A stretch of 64,000 nucleotides of DNA from Clitopilus passeckerianus (GCA_944990035.1 CALYLX010000139.1:434001-498000); one strand, 5' to 3'. Shown: positions 45,750 to 58,433, counted from the stretch's first letter. Program-made: numbers and translations. Notes: a model not told the origin generated them from the letters alone.

Positions 45750-46647
45750 ATGCGTTTATCACTCATTCCTGCTCTCATAGCTGGTGCCACTCTCGGTAAG
45801 CGGCTATCTCATTTTGTTGATTCAGTTGACCCCTTTACTGACTGCTACTCTCTTTTTCGTTTTCAACAGTCGCTGCCAGTCCTATTCGTGTCGAAGTGAT
45901 TTCCGTTGGCGAGCCCAGCAATATAATCCCAGTTCGTTTCGGATTCGGAGCTCACCCAGCAAACAATGAGCACATCGCTACGATGATCAAGACTGGCGGT
46001 CCTATGGGAGGGCGCAGGCCTTGTGGAGGAAATGGCAGGTCCCGCTTCCGCCAGAAGGCCATTGAGCTATCCAATAGCTTCAGGAAGGCCCTTGGATTGC
46101 CCATCATTGAAATCAATGGCCAGCACAAGAAAGTCGAGGAGCAGGAAATCCACATCTTACCCTTCATTGGTACTCCCCCCACCTTCGTACCGGTGGAGCC
46201 CAATCACGAAAGCACCAACCTTCCCCACCGCCGCCCACACCATCCCCATCCCCATAACCACCATGGCAGCTTCAAGGAGAGGCTCGCCAAAGCTCCTTTC
46301 ATGGATCGTCTCGTCATCTCTTTGGACACTCTTGGAACTTGGGAGGGAAGAGCCGTCGCCTTCGTCCTCGGTACGTAAATTTGTTATCACATTGGTTGGT
46401 CATAAAACTGACTATCACCTTTTCAGGTTGCGGTTTGGGTGTTCTTCTCCGTATGTTCTGGGTTCTGGCCGTTGTCGCCTACCGCACTGTCAAGGGATCT
46501 GGTCGCCAGGAAGATCACTACGTCCTTTTCGTTGAAGAACTTGTTGAGGAAGAACCCGCCCCTTTCACTCCCGCTCCCCCCACCTACACTGTCGGCGATC
46601 ACAAGGAGGATCTCGAGAAAGCTGTTGCTGCTCCCGCTGGTAACTAG
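45750..46647 (+). CDS. Small His-rich protein with signal peptide and C-terminal helix
   Basis: The start gives MRLSLIPALIAGATL, then an intron, then VAASPIRVEVISVGEP: a signal peptide with cleavage near AAS. The ectodomain has GRRPCGGNGRSRFRQKAIELSNSF and a His-Pro run (LPHRRPHHPHPHNHHGSF) that could bind metals. A helix (VAFVLGCGLGVLLRMFWVLAVVAY) spans an intron near 46376. An acidic tail ends with FTPAPPTYTVGDH, a PPxY motif. The pattern is known in agarics only as uncharacterised proteins, so no function is assigned. The product is about 260 residues. Confidence 0.75.
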
Positions 46648-47607
46648 AAGTAGTTCAGCTACCTGCAGGAGGCGTTCTATGGACTCTTCTTTGGATATGT
46701 TCATAACTTTGTCTCACCTACTTCTTTCCTTGACTGATTTTTCTCCGTCTGCCTTGAGTATCTCGTTGATTGATGTGTATAGACATCTTCCTGATCCAAT
46801 ATCAATTATTTGTGCTGTTATCTCCTATGTCTGAGCAAACACTAGCGTCGTTTTCGCGCTGGAATTGACACGAAACGCGGGCTTATGACTGCTGTTCTGT
46901 CTTTTTGCTTCCGTTTTTCCTGGAGCAAGATATGTACCTGGCATTAGTCAGCAGAGCTGACAGGATTTTCGCCGGCTTGTTGGTGGCGTGTTCTCGCCTG
47001 TTCTTGCTTGCGATGACCACAGAATGATCTTGATATTGACTTCGAATATGCATCGCGACCAACGGTCTCGGTTCTGATAATCTGATCCTAATATGGCTTG
47101 GAGAACGCTCAGTCCTTAGCTCCCTCCTCCATCTCTGAAGCTGTGTCTCCAGACCGTGCCCCCAGTATTTGCTTGCGCGCCCGACCAACTCTGAGCGATG
47201 ATGAGGTAAACCATCGAATCATCATCAGATACGGCGTCCTTCTGCACCAATCAAGACGATATGTGTATTCCTGGGGTACATCGCCCTTCGGTTCTGAGGC
47301 AGTATGCCATCACGCCAATCCAAAGTTCTCGACGTTATAACCTTGAATACGAGCTCTCATTGGATGGTATTCGGAAGGATAAGATGGTAATGATCTTGAT
47401 GCTTGGGAGAACCTTGACGAACACCCTGATTCGATGATATTGTTGGTTCTGGCTGTACAGAAAATGCGCTCAGGTTGTGGTATATAGGATTGGCGAAGAG
47501 GCTACTTCGAAAGGCGTAAACTATCTTCTACTCGTGCCTGCTACGCGTTCTTCGATCTCTATTCCTTTCCCAATCCTTCTATTATCTCCCTTGCTTCCGC
47601 CTCAAAA
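46648..47607. other. Intergenic, nothing recognised
   Basis: About 960 bp between a stop and the next start. No gene, repeat or RNA unit was recognised. Confidence 0.35.
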
Positions 47608-49118
47608 ATGTCCTCTGACGCTCAGGCTCCTCCTGATGACTTGACTCTTCTTAGTTCGCTAGGAAAAGCCATGGAAGGAGGAATTGCTCAAGTCATTGTG
47701 TCTGCCGCTTTTTACGGTACGTATTCGACGAGGATCCCGTTTATCGATTCCTATACTCAAGAGTGAATATTGTCAGGTGTTTTTCTACTGTTATTCTCCG
47801 TCTCAATCGTGACATTCATGTACATATTCCCTCCGTTCATAGCGGTATCATGCATCTGATCATTTGAACAGCTTACGAAAAACGCGGACCCCCGCATCAT
47901 ATGTCACTCTTGGGACCACTATCCTCACATTCTTGCTCGCCACTCTGGATCTAGCTGCGCGCATCTCCAGCGTCTATTTTGTCATCTCAAACACGTTACG
48001 CAATGAGTCCAAGGAGCTTCCGCTCACGGACAAAGTGTCGATCGCGAACGAGAAACTGATACTACCCAATATCGTCGCTGAATGGACTACGTCCACTGCT
48101 GTACGTTGCTTCTACCTCTTTCTTCCGACTGTCAGCTGAGGTTGAAATTGTGATTAACAGATGATGATATCCGATCTGGTGGTCATCTGGCGCCTCTGGA
48201 CTGTTATTCCAGAACAAAGAAAGCGAGCCACGATAGTGCCGGTTCTCTTCTACATATTTTCTTCTGGTGAAAATAAAGTCTTTGTGGACGATGGAATTTG
48301 ATCTGATTTCGATTGTCTACAGGTCTGACATTATCCTATCTCTCCAGGATCTCGAGTCCGAAGGGTATACAGTCCGTGTTCTTTGGCGGAGCACCATATG
48401 TCCTCTTCGCCCTCTCTATCACCTTTTCCCTTGCCACGAACGTTGTGACGACAAGTATCTTTGGGTTTAAGTTATGGTGAGAGATGGGTTCCCCTCTTTC
48501 AATGGCAATGCTCTCAACGCCGTTTGACAGGCGCTTCCGAAGCTTCTTGTTGCAAAATGGTATCTCGGCCAATATGGATGTGTCTGGAACTCGGAAACGA
48601 CTTGAGAACATTCTACTTCTACTCATTGAGTCTGGGTTGTTCTATTGCATTCTTCAGGTAGGCGCTTTCAGTGATATCTAAGGCTTCCGGGAGTATTTAC
48701 GAGTCGGGGCATATTTCAGATTATATACCTGGCCTTGGGTTTTGTCCAGTGGACCAGCGCGTCTGGAAGGCTTGGACAGAAGATCTACGATGTCACTTAC
48801 TTCTCACTGTCTGTAAGTCATAGGGCACGCACTGGGTATTTACCAGACTCACGAGGATCACCCTTCTATCAGGCGATCTATCCCACTCTCGTGGTCGTGC
48901 TGGTCAACACCCAACGCTCTCTTGCCGATAGCCTCAAGCGCAGTCGGCTTGAAGATAACGAAGTACGAGATGCTACTCTCAACCACATATCCTTTGCCGC
49001 CGCGCCGTCAGTCGACTCAGAGTCACGGTCAAATAGTCCAATGGCACTGTTATCACCAAAGACATCCATGACGCAGATCAGAGGCGTGACAAATCACACA
49101 CATAGTGCTCCTTATTGA
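47608..49118 (+). CDS. Seven-helix membrane protein, agaric-specific type
   Basis: The start gives MSSDAQAPPDDLTLLSSL. Helices then follow in order: IVSAAFYGVFLLLFSVSIVTFM (across an intron), YVTLGTTILTFLLATLDLAA, the loop EWTTSTAMMISDLVVIWRLW, ATIVPVLFYIF, APYVLFALSITFSLATNVVTT, LENILLLLIESGLFYCIL and YPTLVVVLVNTQRSL. A Ser-rich cytoplasmic tail ends at the TGA 49116-49118. The layout resembles the orphan seven-helix proteins common in mushrooms. Ligand and coupling are unknown, and I see no motif of the Ste2/Ste3 or cAMP-receptor classes. A decayed copy of the 3' end lies 500 bp downstream. Confidence 0.75.
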
Positions 49119-49317
49119 CAGTCGAGAACTGCACCCTAAAATGACATGCTGGGAGTACATGGAATTGTATGTTCCCCATCCGTCCACTAGGTTTTCATGT
49201 ATGGTAGAATACTACTATCGTGAGCGACCCAAAAACAACCGGAGACTAGTCTCTTCGACTTTTATTACATCCAACGTTTCGGTCATTCAAACCAAAAAGG
49301 CTTAAGATTAGATTGGA

Positions 49318-49414
49318 CCCTTCAAACTGGAATCGACCCAGTGACTGCAGAATCGCACGATGACACATAATGGCACATGGGTGTCAACGTTCTTGCCGCG
49401 AAGGTATTGAAGGA
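49318..49414 (-). repeat. tRNA(Tyr)-like unit with variable insert, minus strand
   Basis: On the minus strand it starts TCCTTCAATA and ends with a T arm ACTGG, loop GTCGATT, CCAGT, then TTGAAGGG, so the acceptor stem pairs. The D arm is decayed. A TTTTA element at 49441-49446 lies 27-32 nt upstream, as in the plus-strand arrays after 58300. Confidence 0.6.
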
Positions 49415-49651
49415 TACTCTCGAGTACCGTGTATTGGTGATAAAATAGAGTATGAGCCGGGAGCCAGAGGTGGTTCAGCGTTCGAATATCATCACTCAGA
49501 TAGATTAGCCTGCAAAAGCAATTACGAATCTACTCGAACCTCATCATGTGGAATCGAATCAGTGAACTTGGCACCCTCAAGGCGACCATGCGCGTGGTGC
49601 TAGTGCTACTCTCACCCGCTTTTCCTTCGCCCCGGCGGCCTCCGTTTGGTC

Positions 49652-49850
49652 GGAGTCGTGGCTGAGCAGTCCAACGGCACCTTTAACGTCAACGGCAGCC
49701 ATGGTGCAGATTCTAGGTGTGCTGAATCACACACAGAGTTTATTGACACTGTTTGAACTCTGCACCCCAAAATACCATGCGACTGTCTGCTCTTGATCGC
49801 TCTGCGCACATTCCCTTCTACTCGTATGTTTTCATGTACGGCAAGATCCT
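49652..49850 (+). pseudogene. Duplicated, decayed 3' end of the seven-helix protein gene
   Basis: The stretch is collinear with about 49018-49210, the last coding bases and 3' flank of the 47608 gene. Shared strings include AATCACACACA, TTATTGACA, GAACT(CT)GCACCC with AAAAT, and TTCATGTA with GG and AGAT. Many substitutions and small gaps destroy the frame. Intervening DNA includes a tRNA-like unit. Confidence 0.6.
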
Positions 49851-50603
49851 GGCGTGCCCACATTGTTCCAACCACGAGCTAGATGCTGATAGAGGGGACT
49901 CTTCGGGCTTCCCGGCGCATCTTCTGAGTACTGATCAGCGTTACAACATACACCGCAGTGAGATCGCAACATCGGTAAAACAGCTGATCCGGGAGTAAGG
50001 CGGAATGACCTTGGCCTTCTCGAGCTGGCATCACGAAAGTTCTGAAATTCACGCTCGAGTTTGATGCTAAGCTTTGGGTTAGCAAGGGTTCAGTAACATA
50101 TTTTAGCTAGTGATGACCATGGATGCCATGCGTGAGCTCATCTCGTGGACAGAAAAATTGAACGGACTTGACAGCCCCGGTTAGTTAGTCTTCTCGACCA
50201 CACAATACATTCAGCGAACCGACCCACTAAAACATCGAGACCCGTACAAGCACGGGAGTAATTAGGCGTTCAAACCTTTGAGAAGCCCGGGCCGGTGCGA
50301 ATTGATGGTCGATCACAAAGACCCAGGGATTTGAGTGAAATGATTCGGGACACGCGTGCAATTCTTCATCCCTTCCTCCATCTTCAATTGACCATGTTGC
50401 CCTTAGATAGATCTCGAAATCCCGCCAATACGACATGCCCATGATCACATGTTGCAACCTAGTCCTTTACATCTTACCCAGAGCACAGAAGGAGAAAGTC
50501 TTCGTATGGTCGACGAAGAACTTGGGGCCGAGGATAGTCGAGGTGGAAGGCCCGAAAAGCCTATATAATTCGCTTCCCAGAAAGTTGAACTTTCACCGTC
50601 GCA

Positions 50604-52653
50604 ATGTGGTCTAACATGCTCCTGCCGCTGCTTTCTCTGCCTCTACTTCTTCCGAATACGCTGGGCCATACCGTCCCGAGGTCAGATGGCGTACAGGTTC
50701 TCGAGGAGAGAGCTGGCCAAAAGTACATCTTCATGCACCATGTAAGTGCTCGTTAAGTCAAATGTTCGTACATCGTGGCCTAATGAGCTCAACAGATCGT
50801 CGGAAGTAAGCACCGCTTAAGCAAGTTTGAATTCACTGATTCGACTCACCTTTTTTACTTCAGACACGTAAGTTTGACCAGTCTTTTGCTATACCGAGAT
50901 CTTTGCTAATACTCAGGACCTCGAAGCTATCCGTACACACAGAATGACTGGGCGGACGACATTCGTCAGATTCAGGCCAGAGGCGTGTAAGCAACCTTCT
51001 TCTCCTTCACCAGGCATCATTGTTGAATAGGATCCAACAGCGACGCTATTGCATTGAATCTAGGCCCTGATGACTGGCAACGCAACCAGGTTGCTTCTGC
51101 CTATGCGGCCGCACAGTCAATTGGGGCTACTGTCAAACTTTTCCTCTCTTTCGACTTTACTGCTTTCCCAAGTTGCAATGTGGCGGATTTCGTTGGCAGA
51201 GTGAACCAGTTTGGGAACCATCCCAACCAGTTCAAATACAACGGCAAGACGTTTATCTCAAGCTTCTCTGGGGACTGTCTGGGCAATGGAGGCTGGCAGA
51301 GCCTGAAGGACCAGACCAATGGCTACCTTATGCCGACCATCTTTGGAATTGAAGGTCAATTCAACAACTGGCCCAGTCTCGACTCCTGGTTCTGGTGAGT
51401 GTGCTTGGTGTTCTCGCTATGCAGGGCCCTAATCTTCGAATCAATTCTAGCTGGGGATGTGCTTGGCCCAAAGGCAATGCCAACAAGACCGTAAGCAATC
51501 ATACATGGTTCTCCTTACGACCGTGCTGAACGAACTTCCAACAAGTTGGATGATGATAATTACTGCAAGTCTTCAAAATAGCCGAACGTTCACTCGGGAC
51601 TCATAAACTACACAGATCGCAACCAGCTGGGGTCTCGCTTTGCAACTACAGTTAGCCCTTGGTTCTAGTAAGTTAATTGGTTGGGTGGCCGCGAATATAG
51701 AAACTAACAGGGCTGTAGTACGCACTACAGCTACAAGAACTGGTACTACCGAGGAGACGATTTCTTGTTCTCGACCCGCTGGGAGCAGCTGATGAGCATT
51801 CGGGACTCCCTCACCTTCGTCGAAATTGTCTCCTGGTAAGTCTCCGAGCCACTGCGACGACCACTTACTTACAATGGGTTCCTAGGAATGATTACGGAGA
51901 ATCTCACTAGTAGGTCACCTAGATATTATAGCAGAGACACGACTGAGCAATCATCCAGCATGGGCCCAATCAAAGGTGCTCAACCTGCAGGAACCAACTG
52001 GGCGAACGGTTTCCCCCACACCGCCTTCTACGATCTGGCTCAGTACTACATCAAGGCCTTCCACACTGGATCCTATCCTGCCGTCACTGTGAGTTGCATC
52101 GCCTATATTGCTCGTGTCCTAAGCTAATGTCTTCTGTAGGAGGACGTCATCTACTATTGGGCGCGTCCCCACCCTGCTCAGGCTCACGCCTCTTCAGATT
52201 CATTGGGCCCTCCAGACGGCTACACCAACACTGCCGTGAGTTACATACCATGCCTCCTTCGGCGTTCTTCGCTGATGATATCTCCTCAGGACACCCTTTG
52301 GGCTATTGTCTTGTCGACTTCAAGCAGCAGTGTCACTCTTACCTGCGGTAGCTCCACTAGGACGTTCAACGTTGGTGCAGGCTTGTCCAAGCTGCAAATT
52401 CCTCTGGCTCCCGGAAAGATCACTGTCAGTTTGACGCGCAATGGACAGAAGATCATCAACCAGTCCCCCGGAGACTACAATTTCATCACGAACCCGAGCA
52501 CTTGTAAGTTTCAATGTTTCTCTCCTGGTCGGCCATTTCACTCACTGTTCCCCATCCCCCAGACAATTACAACGCCTACGTTGGAGCAGCTCGTAAGTAG
52601 GGCTCGTATCTTCTTTCAATTGTTGGCTGACCATTGATCTTACAGGCAAATAA
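50604..52653 (+). CDS. GH71 alpha-1,3-glucanase (mutanase)
   Basis: It cleaves alpha-1,3-glucan of the fungal cell wall. The start gives a signal peptide (MLLPLLSLPLLLPNTLGHT). Then come KYIFMHHIVG, the GH71 opening, and YTQNDWADDIRQIQARG, DAIALNLGPDDWQ and VKLFLSFDFTAFP, all typical of the family's barrel. SWNDYGESHYIGPIKGAQP lies near 51830-51990. The C-terminal beta domain (VTLTCGSSTRTFNVGAGLSKLQIPL) ends with NAYVGAARK at 52653. About ten introns are needed. It may act in wall remodelling or on alpha-glucan of other fungi. No separate CBM is seen. It converges on the EF-hand gene, 142 bp apart. Confidence 0.92.
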
Positions 52654-52795
52654 ACCGAGCACACTACAGAGGGCGTGGACATTTCTGGTATATATTCTGG
52701 TCAATAGGTTCAAGGACTAGCGATACATAAGGTTTAAATATGGATGTAAATGTGGTGTGTCATAAATACATGTATGGGACGGAATATTATTTGTA

Positions 52796-55700
52796 TCAAT
52801 GTGAATTGCGAATGGTGTGTGTTCTAGAGTAATCCCTGATGACCGTGCCATACACAGCAGGCAGGGCTGCAGTCTGAGCCGCAATATGCCGTAGTATGGT
52901 CTCCAGGCTTTCCAGCCTTTGGTCCATTTTCGATTCCATCTGGGTCAGGCGTTCCTCCATCTTCGCCTCCATCGCATTTAGGCGTTCCGTTACTCGAGAT
53001 TCTATCATCTCAAAGTTGTTCGCAACGTTGATCTCCATGAGATGAAGGCGTTGCTCGAGAGCCATTAGCCTGTCCTCGGTGGAAACCACTTCTCCATCCA
53101 CAGAAGTGTCGCAGATGCGAACCAAGGGATGCGAGGTGAGATGGGCGTCCAAGCGACTGGGGTTCCTTTTAGTGTTGCATTCACGACACACGACCGTGTC
53201 CCGGGCTACGGGGAAACGTTAAGATATATATTCAAGGAGGGTTCAAATGTGGATGCTTACTGCATACGACACAAGCCCAGCATGATGGGAAGGTTGCAAC
53301 TCCACAGCATGCACACAGTAGGCGGTCACCAGAAGATGACTGCTCGTCGGAACGAAGTGTCGAGGGCTTTTCCTGCGTCCGGAAACGGTTCTTGATGCGT
53401 TCCGACGTATTCCTGGCGGACTCAACCATCCGAATGAGGTCGAAGTCATGCAGAGTTTGCTCGACCTGGATCACGGAGTGCGTAACTTGATGAGTGAACG
53501 TACGCTTGATCGGAGCCTTGTCTATGCACGTCTCGCAGAGGTCAATGTTGTCGGCGTGGTCTTCTGAGACGCACTGAATGCACAACATCCGACGCTTGGT
53601 AATTTGCCGTTCGCACCAGTCGCAACCCCAGGATCTGAACACGAAGTAAGGTCAGCGCACCATCCACAAAAAAGACCCAAGCGAAGACATACGGATGCCA
53701 GGGTAACTTCTGAATCTCAAACTCTGCCAAAGCCTGATAGAACCGAGCCTCCGACGGGTTAAGCTCCTGCCTCAGATACTCCAGCTCAGCCTTCTCCATC
53801 GGACTCAATGGAGTCTGGGGCGTAAGACCCTGCTGCACGATGAGAGTTCTCGTCGTAAGCTCCACATATCGTTTCCTCTCCGTAAACCTGGTCTCGAAGA
53901 ACCGTCGAGACCACAGCTTCTCCTGTGCCTGATGCAGCGCAGCGGCACACGCAAAACTCCACCGGGAGCGTGCGGGGTCTTCTGCGAACTGGACAGGGGT
54001 ATAGCGGTACCGCAGGAGCGTCGGTTCTGTGCACCGAAGCTCGAACATGTCGGCGATCGAATCCCGGTTGGAGGAGCCATCCTTCTGCATAGCAGTCCAG
54101 TATGCAGTGAGGACGCCAGATGCTACATCCAAAGACCCCGAAAACTGTCTTGATGTTCCGTCCTTATCATTGACGACGAGGAACGTGATCTTGAGAGTCC
54201 CATCCCCGCCAGTTGAGATATTCCCAGAGAACTCAAATGCCTCCGCGAAATCCTCTCCCTTCCCAATACACCTCCTCGCATTCGATGAAACTCGGATCGA
54301 GAGACGCAGCATGCATGATACATGCTCATCACCCCAATCACGAATGTAGTGACCTGTCCAGGTCCCCTGAAGTGGTGACTGCGTGATGAGGCGTTGTGGT
54401 TCGAATTCGAAGTAGTCCGTGACGGAGTAGCCGTCCTGGATGCCGTACTTCAAGATATCGTGCGAGACTTCTGAAGCCTCAGCGATTACGTCCTCTTTCG
54501 CTAGGTCGAGTCGGCGCTTGCTGCTGGAGTCACCTTCGACGTCGACCCAGGAGGCGAAGGAGTTTTCGACTGGGCATCGTTTGATGTCGCCGTATGAGAG
54601 TTGGAACTGAAGGTACAGATGAGTAAGGAAACAGGCAGCATGGGGTGATGGGACAACTGACCATGCCGAAGGCAAAGTTCCCAAGGCGGGCTTGGACGTC
54701 CAAATGTGTCTGCTTGAAGATAGCTGTGACAATGTCAGCCGAAGACAATAAGAAGATAAGGATCATACAGCCTACCTTCCAGGTTTTGCATCCTCTGCTC
54801 GATCGCCAAAAGAATCGACACCAGCGACTCCGTCAGAGTCGCAAACTCATCCATATGCACTACATGTTTGCAGGCAAGAGTTATCACCCTCAAGTGTCGC
54901 TTCAAGAGCAAGAACAGGAGGGGCATCACGTACTGTAGACCAACGTCAGCCTTTTGATAAGAAAGAAACGAAGGAAAAGAACCTACTCTCTCAATCCTCC
55001 CCGCCCCCGTCATTAACGCAACCGTAGCAGGTGTATCCAGCTCATACCCAACCTCCCTCAACCCTTCCTCCAGCCTCTCCTCCTCCATCCTCTCATACCC
55101 CACCGTCGCCTTCAACAAATCCGTATCCCCTTCAATCTTTCCCCCTGCACTCCTCGTGCTCCTCAGCAACAACTCAATCCTCCAAAACGACGAATGGAAA
55201 AGATACTCGTCCACTGCGCGCCGGTTAGAAGGGAGGACGTGTGCGAGGGTCCGGAACATCGTTTGGACGAGTTTGTAGATTTTGGATTTGTAGCGGGACA
55301 TGCTGACTTGCCACCCGACGGCCCAGTACGAGATCCACTTCGGCAACCCCCACCCCTCCGGCCTCTCCGCCACGAACGTATTCACCTCCTTCACGCTGAC
55401 GAACCCCGTCCCATCATCATCCACCGCCTCCAATATCGGCTGCACGTACGCTGCGTTGATGTACGCAAGAGCCCATTCGTCCTCTTGTTTCTTCTTCTGT
55501 AGCCCAGGTGAGGGCAGGGCGAGAATGCTCATTCGCGCGTTTGAACTTGAGCCGGGGTTGGGAGTGCCTGGTGTAGGGGTGGGGAGGCCAGATGAGGAGA
55601 GGGAGACAGAGGAGTCCGGCATGCTGAGCTGGTCGGTGTAGTAGTCGTGTAGTGCTAGGACGAAGTGACGGGCTTTAACGCTTCCTTTCCATCCCTATGA

Positions 55701-57277
55701 GAAGCAAAGTGTTAACCCACATTCTTGCCTACCCGGATGATATAAACGACCCACCATATCCTTCCAAATCGTCTGCAAATCCGGATCCGTAATCCGATCG
55801 TGCGCCCCTGCCAACACGGCAGCAATAATCACACTACTCTCCTCCCTCATACTCTCCACCAACTGCCGACTCTGAATATCCAACTTCTTCTCAAACAGGA
55901 CCATATTCCTTCCAAAGGCCTCGTCTATATCCTCCTGCAACTCTTTCACCAATTTCTTCCTGATATCCGGGAGGTCGTTCGTTTTCCTCCCTCCTCCTCC
56001 GGTTGAAGGGTGAGCGTTGGGATTTGATAGCTGGGAGGAAGACGAGAACTGGCTCAAACTCTCCCCACTCCTCGTAACCAACTCCTCCAGCAGTTCATCA
56101 TTCCCCACCACAGCCTTCGCCCCTCCATTCTCCTCAATGAACCTTCTCACATCTCTCTCCCTCGGTGTGTCGAGTTTCCGGAACACCGCCATCATATCTT
56201 TCATCGTCTCGAGCTTCCTATCAATCTCTTTCAGTTGTTGAGATTGGGCAGAGAGCTGGGCGTTGGCGGAATCGATACCGATGGCGGAGTGCAGGGCGAG
56301 TGCGAGCTCGAGGGATTTACGCCGGTCGATGAATGTTTGGGTGAATTCGGCCAGGCGACCCTCATAGATGCCCGATTTTACGGTTTTGGCTGAGGGAACG
56401 AAGAATTAGCATGTCGTTTCATTTGAAATAACGGAGAGCGGGAGGGGAGGAAGCGAGAAGAGAAGAGGGGATGGATGGATGGATGGGAAGAGGATAGTAA
56501 GGAAAAGGGGATGTAGGAGGAACGAACCTAAAAACCCCTTCTTAGATATAGCATCACATGCAGCACCACACTCTTTAACGTCCTTCGCAATATCCCTCAT
56601 AAGAGGCGTCAACCTCTCCGCGATTGAAGTCCCGTCTGGACCTTTCTCGTCCGAGGTTTTTATGTGCCGTAGCCTGCACGCGTAACATCAGTACTATCCT
56701 CCAACCAGAGTGAATAGAGGAGAACTTACTCGAAGAAAACACTCATCAAATCACACATCTGCACCTTCACAGCAACAACTTTCCTATCATTCTCCCTCCT
56801 CGTCAAATCCAGCGTCACAACCAACGCAAACGCCCCCACCGCGATGCCCACAAATGGATGGATGTGCCCCAACGCCGTCAGGCCTTTCACTAGAGTTTTG
56901 GCGGTGTCAGAGAAGTTGTCGACGGCTTCTTCGACGTCTTTAATAGATTGGAAGGGGTCGGCTACGGGAGAGAGGGACTTGGAGCCGGGGAGAAAGGAGG
57001 AGGAAGTGGAGGAGACGAGGGAGGGGTTGGATGTGAGGAATTCGGTGAGGAATTTGTAGGGGTCTGCGTGGTGGGCTGCTGAGGCTACGCGTTCTATTCG
57101 TGTGTGCGTCGGTAAAGGTAGAAGAGGAGAAGAGGGAGGAGAAAAAGACGAACCATACGTGCTCCCATCTCGACTGAGTGTTGACCCATACGGTGGAGGT
57201 GCATCACCAGCACCTTCAGACCCCAGCTCTCTTGACCTCGACTCGTTCTTGTTTGATTTTGAACGCCAACTTGGCAT
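52796..57277 (-). CDS. Large agaric protein: helical NLR-like N terminus, EF-hand, zinc fingers, coiled coil
   Basis: The product is roughly 1,300 residues. The N-terminal exon has a Ser/Pro-rich leader, then DVEEAVDNFSDTAKTLVKGL and HIHPFVGIAVGAFALVVTLDL with RRENDRKVVAV, a helical module found in agaric proteins and at the N termini of some fungal STAND/NLR proteins. Further on are KLDTPRERDVRRFIEENGG, an EF-hand loop DDDGTGFVSVKEVNTF (about 55390-55430) and WISYWAVGWQVSMSRY. A beta-rich middle region follows. A ZZ-like cluster comes next (CDWC, CIQC, CETC), then CACC, CVVC and CREC pairs. The C-terminal coiled coil includes NAMEAKMEERLTQMESKMDQ. A role in self/non-self signalling is an inference from the N terminus only; there is no nucleotide-binding site. 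Confidence 0.75.
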
Positions 57278-58326
57278 TTTGGTGGGTGGTGGAAGAGAGA
57301 AGACGACCGGGTGTAAAGAGGTTTTTAGAATATAAAGTTGTCTCGATCAGGGATTCAAGCAAGGCACGGAAGTTCTGATCCAATATGTCAGAGTCTGTCA
57401 AAGATCGGTTGGGACCACTTCAGATTAACAGAGCCTGTTGATGGTTGTCGCCTGCTCTCTAAGGTCCTTCACGGGGACTTTTATTCTTGTCGTTCGAGAA
57501 AAAGACGATTAGAGTTTAAGTACTCCCCGGAATGTGCACGACTTCATCAGGGTTGACCGCCATGAGAGACTTTTGATAAACATTGCAGTGATTACACTTA
57601 GTCCTCTCCCACCCTGGAAAATCAAAAGAATGTGAATGTAAGAAGCCGAGGATCCGTGTCAAATGGGCGCCCAACATACGTCAAATGGGGCTGATCCAAC
57701 GTGACTCAGTCTGCCAACCCTCAGTACGCAGTGACTTGAAGTGGTAGTCATCTGTATGATCTGCGTAATCCTCCGCCTCGTCCGTGCCGACTTAAAACTT
57801 CTAAAACACGACCAAAACCCTCCCATGGATGGGTGGAAAAGAGGAGGAACATGTTGCCTTGACTATGAATACTCTAGCCAAAATGGGCTGAAACCGAGTT
57901 GAAAGGACAAAATGAGTGTATCATTGTCAGGGTTTTGACAGCTAATCAAAGATGAAAGACGAGGCTTACTGCTAGGTTGTTCTATGAGGATTGGTCATTT
58001 TGTGAGTGGAGGAGGGGCTTGTGGTAAAGCCATCGAGTGGCCGCGTAGCATAATGCTCAGACTTTTGAGCGTCGTCGGTGGTAGTGGCGAGGGCAGAGTG
58101 AGGCTGAACCTCGGAATGGCCTCATCGGAAAACATTCTGCTGATCCGCATTCTGTCCAAGAAAGGTATCCGGTTCCCACCCCTGACTAAATCAAGACGCC
58201 ATCACTGCGCAAAAAGATACGAAATCCAATCGACCCCGCCTACCTCTCCTTTCACGAGAAGGGCGTAGTCGTTCGTCTGATCTATCTCTGTCTTACTCAA
58301 TAGCAGCTCCGCGCTCTACGAGAACA
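57278..58326. other. Intergenic, left edge of the tRNA-like arrays
   Basis: Promoter of the minus-strand EF-hand gene on the left. From 57927 a block begins that is partly repeated at 59112: an 18-bp exact match TCAGGGTTTTGACAGCTA, then weaker similarity for about 120 bp. No supported gene. Confidence 0.45.
57927..58060 (+). repeat. Dispersed repeat, copy 1 (second copy at 59112)
   Basis: An 18-bp exact match at 57927-57944 and 59112-59129 is followed by shared stretches (AAGATGAA, GTTGTTCTA, GGATTGG, CATTTT or CATTG, GAGG). It flanks the tRNA-like array. Confidence 0.5.
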
Positions 58327-58433
58327 TCCTTCAATAGCTCATTGGAAAGCGCGTGGACTCTTGTATGTTTGGCAATTTAATTGCTCGTATACGCGATTCC
58401 AAGGGTCACTGGTTCGACTCCAGTTTGAAGGGT
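58327..58433 (+). repeat. tRNA(Tyr)-like unit with variable hairpin
   Basis: TCCTTCA at the 5' end pairs with TGAAGGG at the 3' end. Box A is in TAGCTCATTGGAAAGCGC; the T arm ACTGG, loop TTCGACT, CCAGT is perfect. Between TGGACTCTTGTAT and CGATTCCAAGG is an insert containing the hairpin GCAATT / AATTGC. T-runs follow near 58456. Confidence 0.7.

Larger units (their letters stand above)
49119..50603. other. Intergenic with tRNA-like unit and gene remnant
   Basis: It holds a minus-strand tRNA-like unit (49318-49414), a second possible box-B half on the minus strand near 49530-49580, and a decayed copy of the 3' end of the upstream gene (49652-49850). A TATATAA string near 50571 is the likely TATA box of the glucanase gene. 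Confidence 0.5.
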
